A stretch of DNA of 33,718 nucleotides. It comes from Pseudomonadota bacterium (GTDB lineage Bacteria; Bdellovibrionota_B; Oligoflexia; Oligoflexales; CAIYRB01). Below the pieces are notes generated by a model. The model ran no database searches, was not told the origin of the DNA, and saw only the letters and a program-made list of their open reading frames with translations. This document shows positions 1-9,800 of this stretch, piece by piece. Numbering within the stretch: the stretch's first letter is position 1; each line of letters opens with the position of its first letter. Position numbers and translations under genes: made by a program. The stretch lies in assembly GCA_026390435.1 (NCBI GenBank), contig JAPLFY010000014.1, positions 1 through 33,718 of the forward strand. Direction: 5' to 3'.

Positions 1-97
1 CATTGACCCAGTGCAGATCGGAGCGCATACCGATCATCCTTTTGCGCTTCGAAAGAATCCGATCTATCAGCGCTTTACGCTCGTCCAACGTGATCAT
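1..97 (-). CDS. Unidentified protein, N-terminal fragment
   Basis: This is the first 32 codons of a minus-strand gene that runs off the left edge. The start is the ATG at 95-97, preceded at good distance by a strong ribosome binding site (GGGGAGGT on the minus strand). The visible N-terminus is basic and helix-like (MITLDERKALIDRILSKRKR) and has no signal peptide or membrane segment. I do not recognise a family from so short a piece. It lies downstream of the hybrid kinase in the same direction with about 200 bases between, and its translation-initiation region almost duplicates that of the kinase gene. Confidence 0.55.
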   Translation of the reverse strand, partial: MITLDERKALIDRILSKRKRMIGMRSDLHWVN

Positions 98-297
98 AGC
101 GACCTCCCCTCAGGGTAGACCGCTTACCAATTCAGCCACTAAGGCACCGGCTTAAATCTCGGATCAGGGCATTTCTGCACTTAACCCATGGCGCTTAAAA
201 TTTTGTCGCAAGTCAACGTATCCATTGGCATTGACGGATGACGCCATTTACCACGGGTTAACTATTATCAGGTTTACCTGCTCACTTAGGAACAATC
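98..297. other. Intergenic region, no gene seen
   Basis: These 200 bases separate the kinase stop codon from the partial gene at the left edge. I see no convincing promoter. Around 121-150 (minus strand) a stretch resembles the D-arm of a tRNA but no complete tRNA can be folded from it. The right end contains one arm of an inverted repeat that straddles the kinase stop codon. Confidence 0.5.
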
Positions 298-321
298 CTA
301 TGCTGCGATCAGGTTCCTAAG
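285..321. repeat. Inverted repeat across the kinase stop codon
   Basis: CTTAGGAAC at 285-293 is perfectly complementary to GTTCCTAAG at 313-321, giving a 9-bp stem with a 19-base loop. The kinase stop codon (298-300) is inside the loop and the right arm is coding. No U-tract follows on the minus strand, so it is not a standard terminator. It may be an mRNA 3'-end stabiliser, or chance. Confidence 0.45.
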
Positions 322-3258
322 ATCGAGCGGCAACTTCCCTATTACGCGGTCGACCGCGCCAGCACATTCCGCTTCGGTGACCACGGCGTCCGAGCTCAGG
401 TAAATCGGCAACCCTGGCCGCTTTGCTTTCACTACACGGCCAATTTCCAAACCGTCTCCACTTGAACCATCCAAATATAAGTCAGTTATGATGCACGTTA
501 GTCGATTTAAGAATCCTGGATCCTCCGAAACTTTTCGATTCAGCTCATCTAAACTGCTCATCAGATGAACCTGTGCATCGACTTTTAAAACTTCCTCCCA
601 GGCAAACCGAATAAAAGGATTGTCCTCAATCAACAGCACTTCAGGCCTAAGCCCTTTGGTTATGAGTGACAGAGATTCGGTGGACAATTCCAACGTATCG
701 CGACGCTCGTTCTCAACGAATGCCTCACCTGCCTGCAATATCAATCGTAAACACTGTGCACGAGCCATAGGCTTAGGCAGATAAACATCGGCACCGAATA
801 ATAAAGCAGTTTTCTGATCTGATGGAATTATTCGGTTAGAGTGCACGCAAATTCGAGCGGAAACTCCTCGATTTCGGAATACCCTAACCAAATCAAAGCC
901 ACTTTGAGAATCGCCGCCCATATCAATATCTGTGATTATCAGATCAAAGTTCAGTTTATCTATCGAAGCTAGTGCCTCTGTCGGGCTCTTCGCCATGATC
1001 AAAGAGACCGCGGAAGCAAGATTATCATTCGTATTGATATAAGACGATATCGCCGTCAAATATGTGGTCTCGTCATCGACGATGAGCATCAATAGAGGCC
1101 TGCCTAATCGACCAGTCAGGTTGAGTATTTGACCTTCAAGCCACCTTTCATCAGCATCCACTTCTGCTTGGGCAAGTCGATCGAACGAAAGGCTTGAACT
1201 ATTCTTTACAAATCCCGAGCTGTGAGTAGGGAGCTGCTTGCTCCCAGATGCTGGTCTCTCTTTTGATGCAGGAAGAGTGAAGTAAAATTCCACTCGTCCT
1301 TGAGAGTACCCAGACCGCTTGTCAGATCGACACCATATCCGCCCGCCATGAGATGCGATCACCTTCTGAGCGATAGCAAGGCCCAATCCAACGCCATTTT
1401 TCTTACCACTCGTGAAAAATGCATCAAAAATTTTCGCTAAGTCCTCTTCCGGGATCTCCGATCCAGAATTCCCTAAACAAAACTCAACGAATGGTTTGCC
1501 GCTCACAACAACGTCGCGAGTTTCAAACCAAGTAACTCCAGTTCCACCAATCGCCTGTATCGCGTTGACGTAGATATTGGAAAATACCCGACCAATTTTA
1601 GCCGGCTGCACTGACACCGTATCTCGATGAGCTAAATTATACCTGATGTCAACATTCGCCTTAGGATAGAGGCTGAATATTTGACCCAATGCTTCCGCAA
1701 TTAATTGCTGTGGATCGATCGTCTCGACCGCAGCCTCACTGGCAATGGAGCTGATTTCCATAAGGTCATTGACCAGTCCATCCACGCTTTTAATTGCAGC
1801 GTCCACCTCGGGCACAAGATTATCTAGGACACCTCTCATACTGTCCGGGTCTCTAGCACGACCAAGAACAGATAAACCCATTCGCAAGATAGAAAATGGC
1901 TTTCTTACGTCGTGAGCTAACATTTGAGTTGTCCTCAATACTGCATCATTCTCCCGCTCCAGCATTTTCTCGTGTTCAAGAAGCCGAAGATTGGTCAGCT
2001 TTATCCCTTGATTTTCTATCTCCACTTTCTGATGAAGCTTGGTGATGTAGTTAATTCGATCTGCCATTGCAACCGACATTAAAATCATTTCGCAGGCAGC
2101 AGCAAACTGGTGAGGTAAGTTAGTCAAGAAGAATTGGTCTACCACACCGTTCTGGGCAAGAGCTCGAAGTATAGTCGCGACTGCAAACGGTAGGTACGAA
2201 AAAATAAGCAACTTCGCTGGCCGAAATCCTGATTGAGCTGCACGGAACGCTAAAAACAACTGCATGCTCATGCAAATAACCGCTATCCAAGCCATCAGAT
2301 TCGCTGCAGATAGCTTGCTAAACCAACCTAGACTTATAGACATGACTGAATATGCAATTGCAACAACAGTCAGAGCCAATGACAGAGCTGTGATTACCCG
2401 ATTGAATCTGGTGTTTGAGGCCGGGAGAAACGCATGTAGATACTTAATTACGACGAAGATGTAGCTGCAGGAAAAGACAAATATAAGCATCGCATTTAGC
2501 GATCCAGTGTTAGGCCAGAGATAAGTCCTGCCGACACCATTTAAGGTCGAAAAGAGACCGAGCAGACACGTAGCAAGGAGTACGTAAAATATATAGGCAA
2601 GATCTTTTAGAGCAATAAAAATGACAAGATTGTAAAGAATCAACCCCAGCATGATTCCGTAAAAAGCGCCGTTGATTAGAAGGTCGAGAAACTCATGAGA
2701 CACAAACGGCATCAGCGTATATAGCTGAGTTGTCACATCTACAGGTCCGGCAAGCTCAGAATAGAAAAGCAACCGTACCCGCTCGCCCGCCTTCAAATTC
2801 ACGCTGAATGCACTTTTTGTGTTGGGGAACTTGAGTGCATTCGAAGGTACTTGCACACCTTGTGCGGAATGCTCAGTCACCTTCCCATCTCTGATCACAA
2901 AAAGATCTGCGCGCCAAAAGTACTGCCTCGGCATCACAATAAAGACTTCTTGAGTCTCCGGGGATCGGCTTTCCACTTCAAATGTAAGCAAGAGGGGAAC
3001 TTCAGTTGCGCCCAAGTAAAGATCGCTTGGGACGGCTTTGAAGTCATGAAGCCTTGTCAGTATATCCGCAGCTAATTGAGAATCCCCGCCTTGGAAGTGA
3101 TACCTGTGTTCGAGAAGGTATTCCATATTCGAACTAACGATCTCACCGTCAAACCCACGATCAGTTAGGATAACAGGCGAAGCCGCGAAACCTGTCGCGG
3201 CCTTGGAGGACAAAATTGATGCAAGTATAACCAGGTAAAACGTATGCACGATCCGCAT
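298..3258 (-). CDS. 7TMR-DISM hybrid sensor histidine kinase with two receiver domains
   Basis: This is a membrane sensor kinase of about 986 residues, predicted to autophosphorylate on His and pass phosphate to Asp. In order: signal peptide (1-28), extracytoplasmic 7TMR-DISM sensing domain (about 35-185), seven-helix membrane region (about 195-405), coiled coil (405-445), HisKA with H-box AHDVRKPF (His near 449), HATPase with N-box SNIYVNAIQ and G-box GVGLGLAIAQ, then two receivers. Receiver 1 has DD near 728, phospho-Asp in ITDIDM and Lys in LPKP; receiver 2 has ED near 879, Asp in ITDLYL and Lys in IGKLP. Both keep the phosphorylation residues. The ATG at 3258 is preferred over a GTG nine bases upstream because AAGGGGT lies eight bases before it. 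No output domain is present and no partner regulator is adjacent in view. The ligand is unknown; domain family is confident. Confidence 0.9.
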   Translation of the reverse strand: MRIVHTFYLVILASILSSKAATGFAASPVILTDRGFDGEIVSSNMEYLLEHRYHFQGGDSQLAADILTRLHDFKAVPSDLYLGATEVPLLLTFEVESRSPETQEVFIVMPRQYFWRADLFVIRDGKVTEHSAQGVQVPSNALKFPNTKSAFSVNLKAGERVRLLFYSELAGPVDVTTQLYTLMPFVSHEFLDLLINGAFYGIMLGLILYNLVIFIALKDLAYIFYVLLATCLLGLFSTLNGVGRTYLWPNTGSLNAMLIFVFSCSYIFVVIKYLHAFLPASNTRFNRVITALSLALTVVAIAYSVMSISLGWFSKLSAANLMAWIAVICMSMQLFLAFRAAQSGFRPAKLLIFSYLPFAVATILRALAQNGVVDQFFLTNLPHQFAAACEMILMSVAMADRINYITKLHQKVEIENQGIKLTNLRLLEHEKMLERENDAVLRTTQMLAHDVRKPFSILRMGLSVLGRARDPDSMRGVLDNLVPEVDAAIKSVDGLVNDLMEISSIASEAAVETIDPQQLIAEALGQIFSLYPKANVDIRYNLAHRDTVSVQPAKIGRVFSNIYVNAIQAIGGTGVTWFETRDVVVSGKPFVEFCLGNSGSEIPEEDLAKIFDAFFTSGKKNGVGLGLAIAQKVIASHGGRIWCRSDKRSGYSQGRVEFYFTLPASKERPASGSKQLPTHSSGFVKNSSSLSFDRLAQAEVDADERWLEGQILNLTGRLGRPLLMLIVDDETTYLTAISSYINTNDNLASAVSLIMAKSPTEALASIDKLNFDLIITDIDMGGDSQSGFDLVRVFRNRGVSARICVHSNRIIPSDQKTALLFGADVYLPKPMARAQCLRLILQAGEAFVENERRDTLELSTESLSLITKGLRPEVLLIEDNPFIRFAWEEVLKVDAQVHLMSSLDELNRKVSEDPGFLNRLTCIITDLYLDGSSGDGLEIGRVVKAKRPGLPIYLSSDAVVTEAECAGAVDRVIGKLPLDLRNLIAA

Positions 3259-3353
3259 AGCGACCACCCCTTAGCCCAGCCTGAATAACTTGAAGGGGGT
3301 ATCGGAAGACTCAGAATAAAGCTTAGCATTTAAGGTAATTTAATTATTTAAAT

Positions 3354-3378
3354 AAAAAAAAACGGACACTTAGCGCCC
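3354..3378 (-). terminator. Probable terminator of the tRNA-Val transcript
   Basis: On the minus strand a short weak stem (GGGC/GTCC, 7-base loop) is followed at once by a run of nine T residues (A-run at 3354-3362 on the plus strand). It lies about 60 bases past the tRNA-Val 3' end and about 100 bases before the kinase start. The stem is poor, so the call rests mainly on the U-tract. Confidence 0.4.
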
Positions 3379-3438
3379 AGATTATTACCATTAAATGCTT
3401 ATCGGTGTCTGACTTGGAGATATTGAGAAGGGATAGAA

Positions 3439-3515
3439 TGGTACGGGTACGCCGACTTGAACGGCGGACCTCTACGATGTCAACGTAGCGCTCTAACCAA
3501 CTGAGCTATACCCGC
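3439..3515 (-). tRNA. tRNA-Val (anticodon GAC)
   Basis: A complete cloverleaf of 77 bases with encoded CCA. The anticodon stem CTACG/CGTAG holds loop TTGACAT, so the anticodon is GAC (reads GUC/GUU). The D-arm is GCTC/GAGC and the T-arm is CGCCG-TTCAAGT-CGGCG. The acceptor pairs GCGGGTA with TACCCGT, so the first pair is G1-U72 rather than G-C. It lies 66 bases after fusA in the same direction. Confidence 0.95.
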
Positions 3516-3520
3516 ATTCT

Positions 3521-3547
3521 ACATAAAACAAAGCACCGTTAAGTGCT
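3521..3547 (-). terminator. Weak hairpin after fusA
   Basis: On the minus strand AGCAC-TTAACG-GTGCT is followed by TTGTTTTAT. The 5-bp stem with a T-rich tail sits between the fusA stop and tRNA-Val. It may end the fusA transcript or separate it from the tRNA. Confidence 0.4.
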
Positions 3548-3581
3548 GAGACGAGTTTTGTACTCATGCCAGGCGAATCTG

Positions 3582-5681
3582 TCAAGGAGAGTAACCACCA
3601 GTGATTCGCTCTAAAGTCTGCTTTGATACAGGATCGTAGTGCGAGAACCGCATGGTATAAGTGGCCCTCCCCTGCGAAATGGACCTAAGCTGCGTAGAAT
3701 AACCAAACATCTCAGCCAAAGGAGCCGCTGCCTCGACTACTTGCAAATGACCACGCACAGTCACATTATTGACTCTAGCGTGTCGGCTATTCAGATCGGT
3801 GATGATGTTGGATAGATAATTTTCCGGGACCAAGACTTCGATAGCCATTACGGGCTCTAGCAGTCTCGGCTGTGCTTTTCGTAACGCTGCGCGCATCGCC
3901 TGTGCAGCAGCAATTTTGAAGGCAATTTCATCCGACACGTTTTCCTGGAAGGCGCCGCCGCGAAGCACGGCCTTGACACCGATGACCGGGAAACCCGCAA
4001 TTGGACCTGCTTGCATACTTTCTTCAAGCCCAGTCCGCACGCCCTTTAGGAAGGCAGCAGGGACCTCCTGAATTGGGGCTTTACTCTCAAAAATAAGGCC
4101 ACCCTGAGCTTCCTCTCCCTCAAGAGAGGATACCTCTATACGAACAGCCGCATACTGATGCAAGCCACCGGTCTCACGCTCAAATAGTTCTTCGGCAGAC
4201 GCGTGACCAGCGATGCTCTCTCGGTAGGAGACTTGCGGCGCACCTACATTCGCATCGACCTTAAACTCGCGCTTGAGTCGGTCGATAATAATCTCAAGGT
4301 GTAGCTCGCCCATACCGCTAATCAGGGTTTGACCTGTCTCCGCATCTTGCGACACCAAAAACGTCGGATCTTCTATCCCTAAACGCTCTAACGATTTACT
4401 CAACTTGTCGCTGTCCGCAGCACTCTTAGGTTCAATTGCCACTGCAATTACAGGCGCCGGAAATTGGACCGACTCATAACGAATCGGAGCTTTCTGATCA
4501 CAGATCGTATCACCGGTCGCTACTAACTTTAGACCTGCAACAGCGACGATTTCCCCGGCACTAGCCTGCGGAACTTCTTCACGCTGATTTGCATGCATAG
4601 TCAAAATCTTCGCCACGCGCTCTCGCTTATGCGTTCTCGCGTTATAAACTGTCGTGCCGACCTCAATAGAACCGGAATATAGCCGAACATATGCCAACTG
4701 ACCCACAAAGGGATCGCTTACAATTTTGAACACGAGCCCGGACATCGGCTCTTCAACCAGACGCTTGCGTTTGGTCACGATTTCTTTATCGTCAGCTGAA
4801 AGGCCCTCAACGTCGGGCAGATCTAGCGGTGAGGGTAAAAGTGCCACAACAGCGTCCAAAAGAGGCTGAATGCCCTTATTCTTGAAGGCAGACCCACAGA
4901 ACACTGGCACAAATTTGAAGTCAATGGTGGCCTGACGCGCGGCCGCCCATAACTCATCCTCTGAGATAGGTTGTCCCTCAAGGTATTTTAAAGTCAGTGC
5001 CTCGTCCGCCCCAGCAACGGTCTCTATCAAATGTTCCCGGGCAAGTTCTACATCGTCCACCATGTCGGCCGGAATCGCACTTATTTCAAACTTCTGCCCC
5101 TTACTTTCATCGTCATCATGCCAAACCATAGCCTTGCGGCTAATCAGGTCCACCATGCCGATAAAATTCTCTTCGCGCCCAATCGGAAGTTGGAACGCAA
5201 GAGGATTAGCAGAAAGCCTCTCACGAATAGAATCAACACTTGCCAGAAAGTCCGCACCCACCCGGTCCAACTTATTTACGAATGCGAGACGGGCCACCCG
5301 ATACTTATTAGCCTGACGCCAAACGGTCTCTGACTGAGGCTCCACTCCGTGCACGGCGTCAAACACCGCTATAGCCCCGTCCAGCACCCTAAGGGACCGC
5401 TCCACCTCGACCGTAAAGTCTACGTGCCCTGGAGTATCGATGAGATTTATACGGTGATTTTTCCAAAAACAGGTAATCGCGGCAGAAGTAATCGTGATCC
5501 CACGTTCCTGCTCTTGAATCATCCAATCCATAGTGGCGCTGCCCTCGTGGACCTCGCCAATCTTATGGATCTTACCTGTGTAATATAGAATTCGTTCGGT
5601 AGTGGTCGTTTTACCGGCGTCAATATGCGCCATAATTCCAATGTTACGAAATGCCGAAAGCTCTGTTTTCTTGAGCGCCAT
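3582..5681 (-). CDS. fusA: Elongation factor G
   Basis: EF-G, 699 residues, is the translocase GTPase that moves tRNA-mRNA through the ribosome and helps recycle it with RRF. The full family layout is present: P-loop [15 protein letters not shown] near residue 20, switch motif [22 protein letters not shown], domain II, and the C-terminal domains ending near FSHYDPV. It begins 93 bases after rpsG and is separated from it by a strong hairpin-plus-U-tract, so it may be expressed partly apart from rpsL-rpsG. No tuf gene follows, unlike many str operons; a tRNA-Val does. Start ATG with a weak upstream GGA. Confidence 0.98.
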   Translation of the reverse strand: MALKKTELSAFRNIGIMAHIDAGKTTTTERILYYTGKIHKIGEVHEGSATMDWMIQEQERGITITSAAITCFWKNHRINLIDTPGHVDFTVEVERSLRVLDGAIAVFDAVHGVEPQSETVWRQANKYRVARLAFVNKLDRVGADFLASVDSIRERLSANPLAFQLPIGREENFIGMVDLISRKAMVWHDDDESKGQKFEISAIPADMVDDVELAREHLIETVAGADEALTLKYLEGQPISEDELWAAARQATIDFKFVPVFCGSAFKNKGIQPLLDAVVALLPSPLDLPDVEGLSADDKEIVTKRKRLVEEPMSGLVFKIVSDPFVGQLAYVRLYSGSIEVGTTVYNARTHKRERVAKILTMHANQREEVPQASAGEIVAVAGLKLVATGDTICDQKAPIRYESVQFPAPVIAVAIEPKSAADSDKLSKSLERLGIEDPTFLVSQDAETGQTLISGMGELHLEIIIDRLKREFKVDANVGAPQVSYRESIAGHASAEELFERETGGLHQYAAVRIEVSSLEGEEAQGGLIFESKAPIQEVPAAFLKGVRTGLEESMQAGPIAGFPVIGVKAVLRGGAFQENVSDEIAFKIAAAQAMRAALRKAQPRLLEPVMAIEVLVPENYLSNIITDLNSRHARVNNVTVRGHLQVVEAAAPLAEMFGYSTQLRSISQGRATYTMRFSHYDPVSKQTLERITGGYSP

Positions 5682-5727
5682 AACTTCGATCCATCATGTC
5701 GTGATTGACAGAAAACGACCACATAAC

Positions 5728-5756
5728 AAAAAGGGGCGGCTTGAATGGCCGCCCCT
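5728..5756 (-). terminator. Strong intrinsic terminator/attenuator between rpsG and fusA
   Basis: On the minus strand a perfect 9-bp GC-rich stem (GGGGCGGC with GCCGCCCC, extended by one A-T pair; 7-base loop) is followed by TTTTTG. It lies just past the rpsG stop and before fusA. This has all the features of a rho-independent terminator, inside what is usually one str operon. Confidence 0.8.
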
Positions 5757-5774
5757 GCACTTACTTGCCTAAAC

Positions 5775-6263
5775 TTACCAACGGTAGTGAGCAAATGCCT
5801 TATTTGCATCAGCCATCTTATGGACGTCTTCACGACGCTTGATGGTACCACCGCGCTTATTAGCAGCGTCCAGCAACTCGCTTGCCAAACGCTCACCCAT
5901 ACTGCGACCAGGACGTCCGCGGGAGAACTCAATCAACCAGCGAATAGCCAAAGCTTGCCGACGCTCGGGGCGAACTTCAACTGGGACCTGGTAGTTGGAA
6001 CCACCTACCCGGCGCGACTTAACTTCAACCAGAGGGCGCGCGTTTTCGACCGCAGCCCTAAATACATCGACACCGTTTTTATACGGTGAGATAGCTTGAG
6101 GACCTTTGCCATCGATAATATCGATAGCTCCGTAAAAGGCCTTCTCAGCTGCTGATTTCTTACCATGTGTCATCATACAATTGACGAACTTGGCAACCAG
6201 TACATCTTTATACTTTGGATCCGGTAGGATCTCGCGTTTCGGTATCTCGCGGCGACGTGCCAT
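5775..6263 (-). CDS. rpsG: 30S ribosomal protein S7
   Basis: S7, 162 residues, binds the 3' major domain of 16S rRNA, nucleates assembly of the 30S head and contacts E-site tRNA. The N-terminus [18 protein letters not shown] and the segment [17 protein letters not shown] are the family signature; the length is slightly above the common 156. It lies 17 bases after rpsL, with AAAAGGGAGA before the ATG, and clearly shares a transcript with rpsL. In E. coli S7 represses its own operon from the rpsL-rpsG junction, but a 17-base gap leaves little room for that structure here. Confidence 0.97.
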   Translation of the reverse strand: MARRREIPKREILPDPKYKDVLVAKFVNCMMTHGKKSAAEKAFYGAIDIIDGKGPQAISPYKNGVDVFRAAVENARPLVEVKSRRVGGSNYQVPVEVRPERRQALAIRWLIEFSRGRPGRSMGERLASELLDAANKRGGTIKRREDVHKMADANKAFAHYRW

Positions 6264-6280
6264 TTTCTAGAATCTCCCTT

Positions 6281-6655
6281 TTAGGTCTTCGGCCGTTTAG
6301 CGCCGTATTTGCTGCGGCTCTGCTTGCGGTTGGCTACGCCGCTGGTGTCCAAGGTGCCCCTGATGATGTGGTAACGCACACCTGGTAAGTCTTTTACCCG
6401 GCCGCCGCGCACCATGACCACACTATGCTCCTGCAAATTGTGGCCTTCGCCGCCAATATAGGAGGTAACTTCGATACCATTGGTGAGACGCACCCGAGCC
6501 ACTTTACGTAGAGCAGAGTTAGGCTTCTTCGGGGTTGTAGTATAAACCCGAACACAAACACCGCGCCGCATAGGACTGCCGGCCAGTGCAGGAGACTTAC
6601 TCTTAGTCTTAACCTGGCTGCGCCCTTTTTTAATAATTTGGCCAATCGTAGGCAT
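6281..6655 (-). CDS. rpsL: 30S ribosomal protein S12
   Basis: S12, 124 residues, lies at the decoding centre and governs accuracy. [12 protein letters not shown] is the standard N-terminus, so the ATG at 6655 is used and an in-frame ATG eight codons upstream is rejected. Both classic streptomycin-resistance positions carry the sensitive-type lysine (in [11 protein letters not shown] and GGRVKDLPG). The aspartate in VKDLPG that RimO methylthiolates in other bacteria is present. An AAGG-type binding site precedes the start. A hairpin with a short U-tract separates it from rpoC. Confidence 0.97.
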   Translation of the reverse strand: MPTIGQIIKKGRSQVKTKSKSPALAGSPMRRGVCVRVYTTTPKKPNSALRKVARVRLTNGIEVTSYIGGEGHNLQEHSVVMVRGGRVKDLPGVRYHIIRGTLDTSGVANRKQSRSKYGAKRPKT

Positions 6656-6738
6656 GTATTCCAACCTTTTTCTAATCAAATCAGCATACTACCGCTGTCT
6701 TGGATTTACCATGAAGCTCTGCGGCAAGTATAGCTACC

Positions 6739-6763
6739 AAAAGGGGCTCCTGCTGGCAACCCC
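6739..6763 (-). terminator. Terminator between rpoC and rpsL
   Basis: On the minus strand GGGGTTGCC-AGCA-GGAGCCCC folds into an 8-pair stem with one bulged G and one G-U pair, followed by TTTTGG. It sits 40 bases past the rpoC stop and would separate the rpoBC and str transcripts. The remaining 83 bases before rpsL must then hold the str promoter; the best guess is TTCATG, 18 bases, TAGTAT, which is weak. Confidence 0.6.
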
Positions 6764-6802
6764 AAACCACGACCCTTCAAACAATAACACCCGCAAATCA
6801 GC

Positions 6803-9800
6803 TTACTGAGCTGCCGTTTGATCAGCAGGAGCTGCAACCGCTGGCTGACGCCGAACCGTAGCAACTTCCGCCTTCAAGTCTCGATAGACCTTCGCACCCG
6901 TACCCGCAGGAATCAAACGTCCCATGATCACGTTCTCTTTGAGACCGCGAAGGAAGTCGACCTTGCTGTTAATCGACGCTTCGGTCAGCACCTTTGTTGT
7001 TTCCTGGAAGGAAGCAGCAGAAATGAAACTTTCGGTCGACAGCGACGCCTTCGTGATACCGAGCAGCAGCGACTCTGAAGTAGCTTCAGCTTTACCCTGC
7101 TCACGCATCACAGCATTAACATCAAATAGCTCGTGACGATCGACTTGCTCAGCCGGCAAGAATTTGGTGTCGCCCGGATCCACAATCTTCACCCGGCGAA
7201 CCATCTGACGCACGATCACTTCGATATGTTTATCGTTAATTTCCACACCTTGCAGACGGTAAACATCTTGAATGTTGTCTACCAAGAACTTAGCAAGAGC
7301 AACTCGACCGAGAACCTCAAGGATCTCATGCGGATTCACCTGACCATCGACCAGCAGCTCACCCTTACGGATATAGTCACCGTCGGTGACGACAACGTGC
7401 TTGCCTTTAGGAATTAGGTACTCTTTCGACTCGCCAGCATCATCAGTTAGAATCAGCTTGCGTTTGCCTTTGGTATCCGCCCCGAAGCTAACCGTACCAT
7501 CACGATCACCCATGATCGCAAGGTCTTTAGGCTTACGAGCTTCAAACAACTCAGCAACACGCGGCAGACCACCGGTAATATCTTTAGTCTTGGTAGTTTC
7601 GCGAGGAATCTTGGCAATGATGTCACCGGGGTGAATCATAGCCATGTCGTCTTGAACAACGATTGCCCCGACTGGCAAACTGTAGACGGCATCCTTCTTC
7701 GTCGTCGCTTTTACTACCACACCGTTGGCATCAAGAATTTCCAACCGTGGTTTCAACTCTCCGGTCCGACCCTCTGTTACCACCCGCTGAGTCTGAAAAG
7801 TCACTTCATCCACGCGCTCTTCGAGAGTGGAACCCTCGCGAAGGTCGGTGTAGCGGACATTACCAGCCACTTCAGCGATAATTGGCACGGTAAACGGATC
7901 CCAAACCGCGAGCTTGTCGCCCGCTGCTACCCGGTCGCCTTCCCTAACGGAAAGAGTCGAACCATAGATAATTGGGTATTTTTCTTTCACCGAGCCGTCA
8001 TCACCAACGACCTGGATCTCACCAGTACGAGTCAAGACAACTAGATTACCCTCGCGATTGTTCACGCAACGAAGGTCATGAAACTTAACAGCACCGGAGA
8101 ACCGGCTAGCCTGAGCACTAGTTTCAACCGTATGACTAACGGCACCACCAAAGTGGAAGGTACGCATGGTCAGCTGAGTACCTGGTTCACCGATAGACTG
8201 AGCGGCGATAACACCGACAGCCTCACCAACGTTAACCAAGTGGCCTGTTGCCAAGTCACGACCGTAGCATTTCGCACAAGCGCCGACGCGACTCTCACAA
8301 GTCAGCGTAGAACGAACGCGAGCCGACTCAACCTGATTCTTATCGATCGACTCCGCTAACGCTTCGTTAATCAACTCGCCGCGTTTCACTAGCAATTGGC
8401 CATCAGAAGGCCGCAGGATCTCTTCTAGGGTCGTACGTCCTAACGAACGTTTACCCAGTGATTCTTTGATGTCGTTGCCTTCACGCAAAGGTACCAACAT
8501 CAGACCTTCTTCGGTCTTACAATCATATTCCGAGATAATCGCATCCTGAGCCACATCAACAAGGCGACGCGTCAGGTAACCCGAAGATGCCGTCTTCAAG
8601 GCGGTATCGGCTAGACCCTTACGTGCACCGTGAGTAGAGGTAAAGTACTCAAGAACCGACAACCCTTCGCGGAAGTTAGAAGTAATCGGTGTTTCGATAA
8701 TCTCACCCGATGGCTTGGCCATCAAACCGCGCATACCAGCCAACTGGCGAATCTGTTGCGCCGAACCCCGGGCTCCGGAGTCTGCCATCATGTAAATCGA
8801 GTTGTTACTCGGAACGGTTTGTTCCTGGCCGTTATGGTCAGTACGAGACATCGTAGAGATGTTCTTAAACATCTCCCCAGCAATTCCTTCAGTCACTTTG
8901 GCCCAAATATCGATGACTTTGTTGTAACGTTCCCCTTCGGTCAAAAGACCTTCGGAGTACTGCTCCTTAATCTTCTTAACTTCTTCGTACGCTTCGTCCA
9001 ACAATTTCTGCTTGATCTGCGGCACTACCATGTCACCGATCGAAATCGACAGGCCGGCCTTCGTCGAATAACGATAGCCGATTGCCCTCAAGGCATCGGC
9101 AACGAGCACGGTGCGTTTCGGACCACAGCGACGGAAGGTCTCGTTGACCAACCGACCCATCTCTTTTTTGCCGAGAGCCTTGTTGATCATATCGAACGGA
9201 ATTTCGTCCGGTAGGATCTCTGAGAGCAACGCACGGCCAACTGTAGTCTTGGTGCGGGCGCCGCGCAAACGCACGGTGATAGGAGCCTGAAGGCCAACGC
9301 AGTCATGATCGTACGCAGCTCTAACTTCCTCAACCGATCCAAAAATCTTACCGGCGCCTGGGGCTCCGACATCTTCGCGAGTCAGATAGTAAATGCCTAG
9401 GACAATATCCTGGGTCGGAACGATCACCGGGTTACCAGAGGCTGGCGACAAAATATTGTTTGTCGACATCATCAACACCCGCGCTTCGAGCTGTGCCTCA
9501 ACAGACAGCGGAATATGTACCGCCATCTGGTCACCGTCAAAGTCAGCATTGAAGGCAAAGCAGACCAACGGGTGCAGCTGGATAGCCTTACCTTCGATCA
9601 GCACTGGTTCAAAGGCTTGGATACCGAGCCTGTGAAGAGTAGGAGCACGGTTCAGTAGAACTGGATGCTCTTTAGTCACTTCCTCAAGGGAATCCCAGAC
9701 TTCGGGACGCTCTTTTTCCACCAATTTCTTCGCACTTTTGATGGTCGAAACGATCCCATGCTCTTCTAGCTTATTATAGAGGAAAGGCTTGAACAGCTCG

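Noticed and set aside
98-297. Sigma-54 promoter before the left-edge gene
   Set aside because: GG and GC elements occur, but their spacing is 14-16 bases rather than the required arrangement.
5519-5932. 137-codon minus-strand frame spanning the rpsG-fusA junction
   Set aside because: It overlaps both genes in another frame and would cross the terminator hairpin.
8630-9214. 194-codon plus-strand frame
   Set aside because: It is wholly antisense to rpoC and lacks family features; it reflects codon bias of the real gene.
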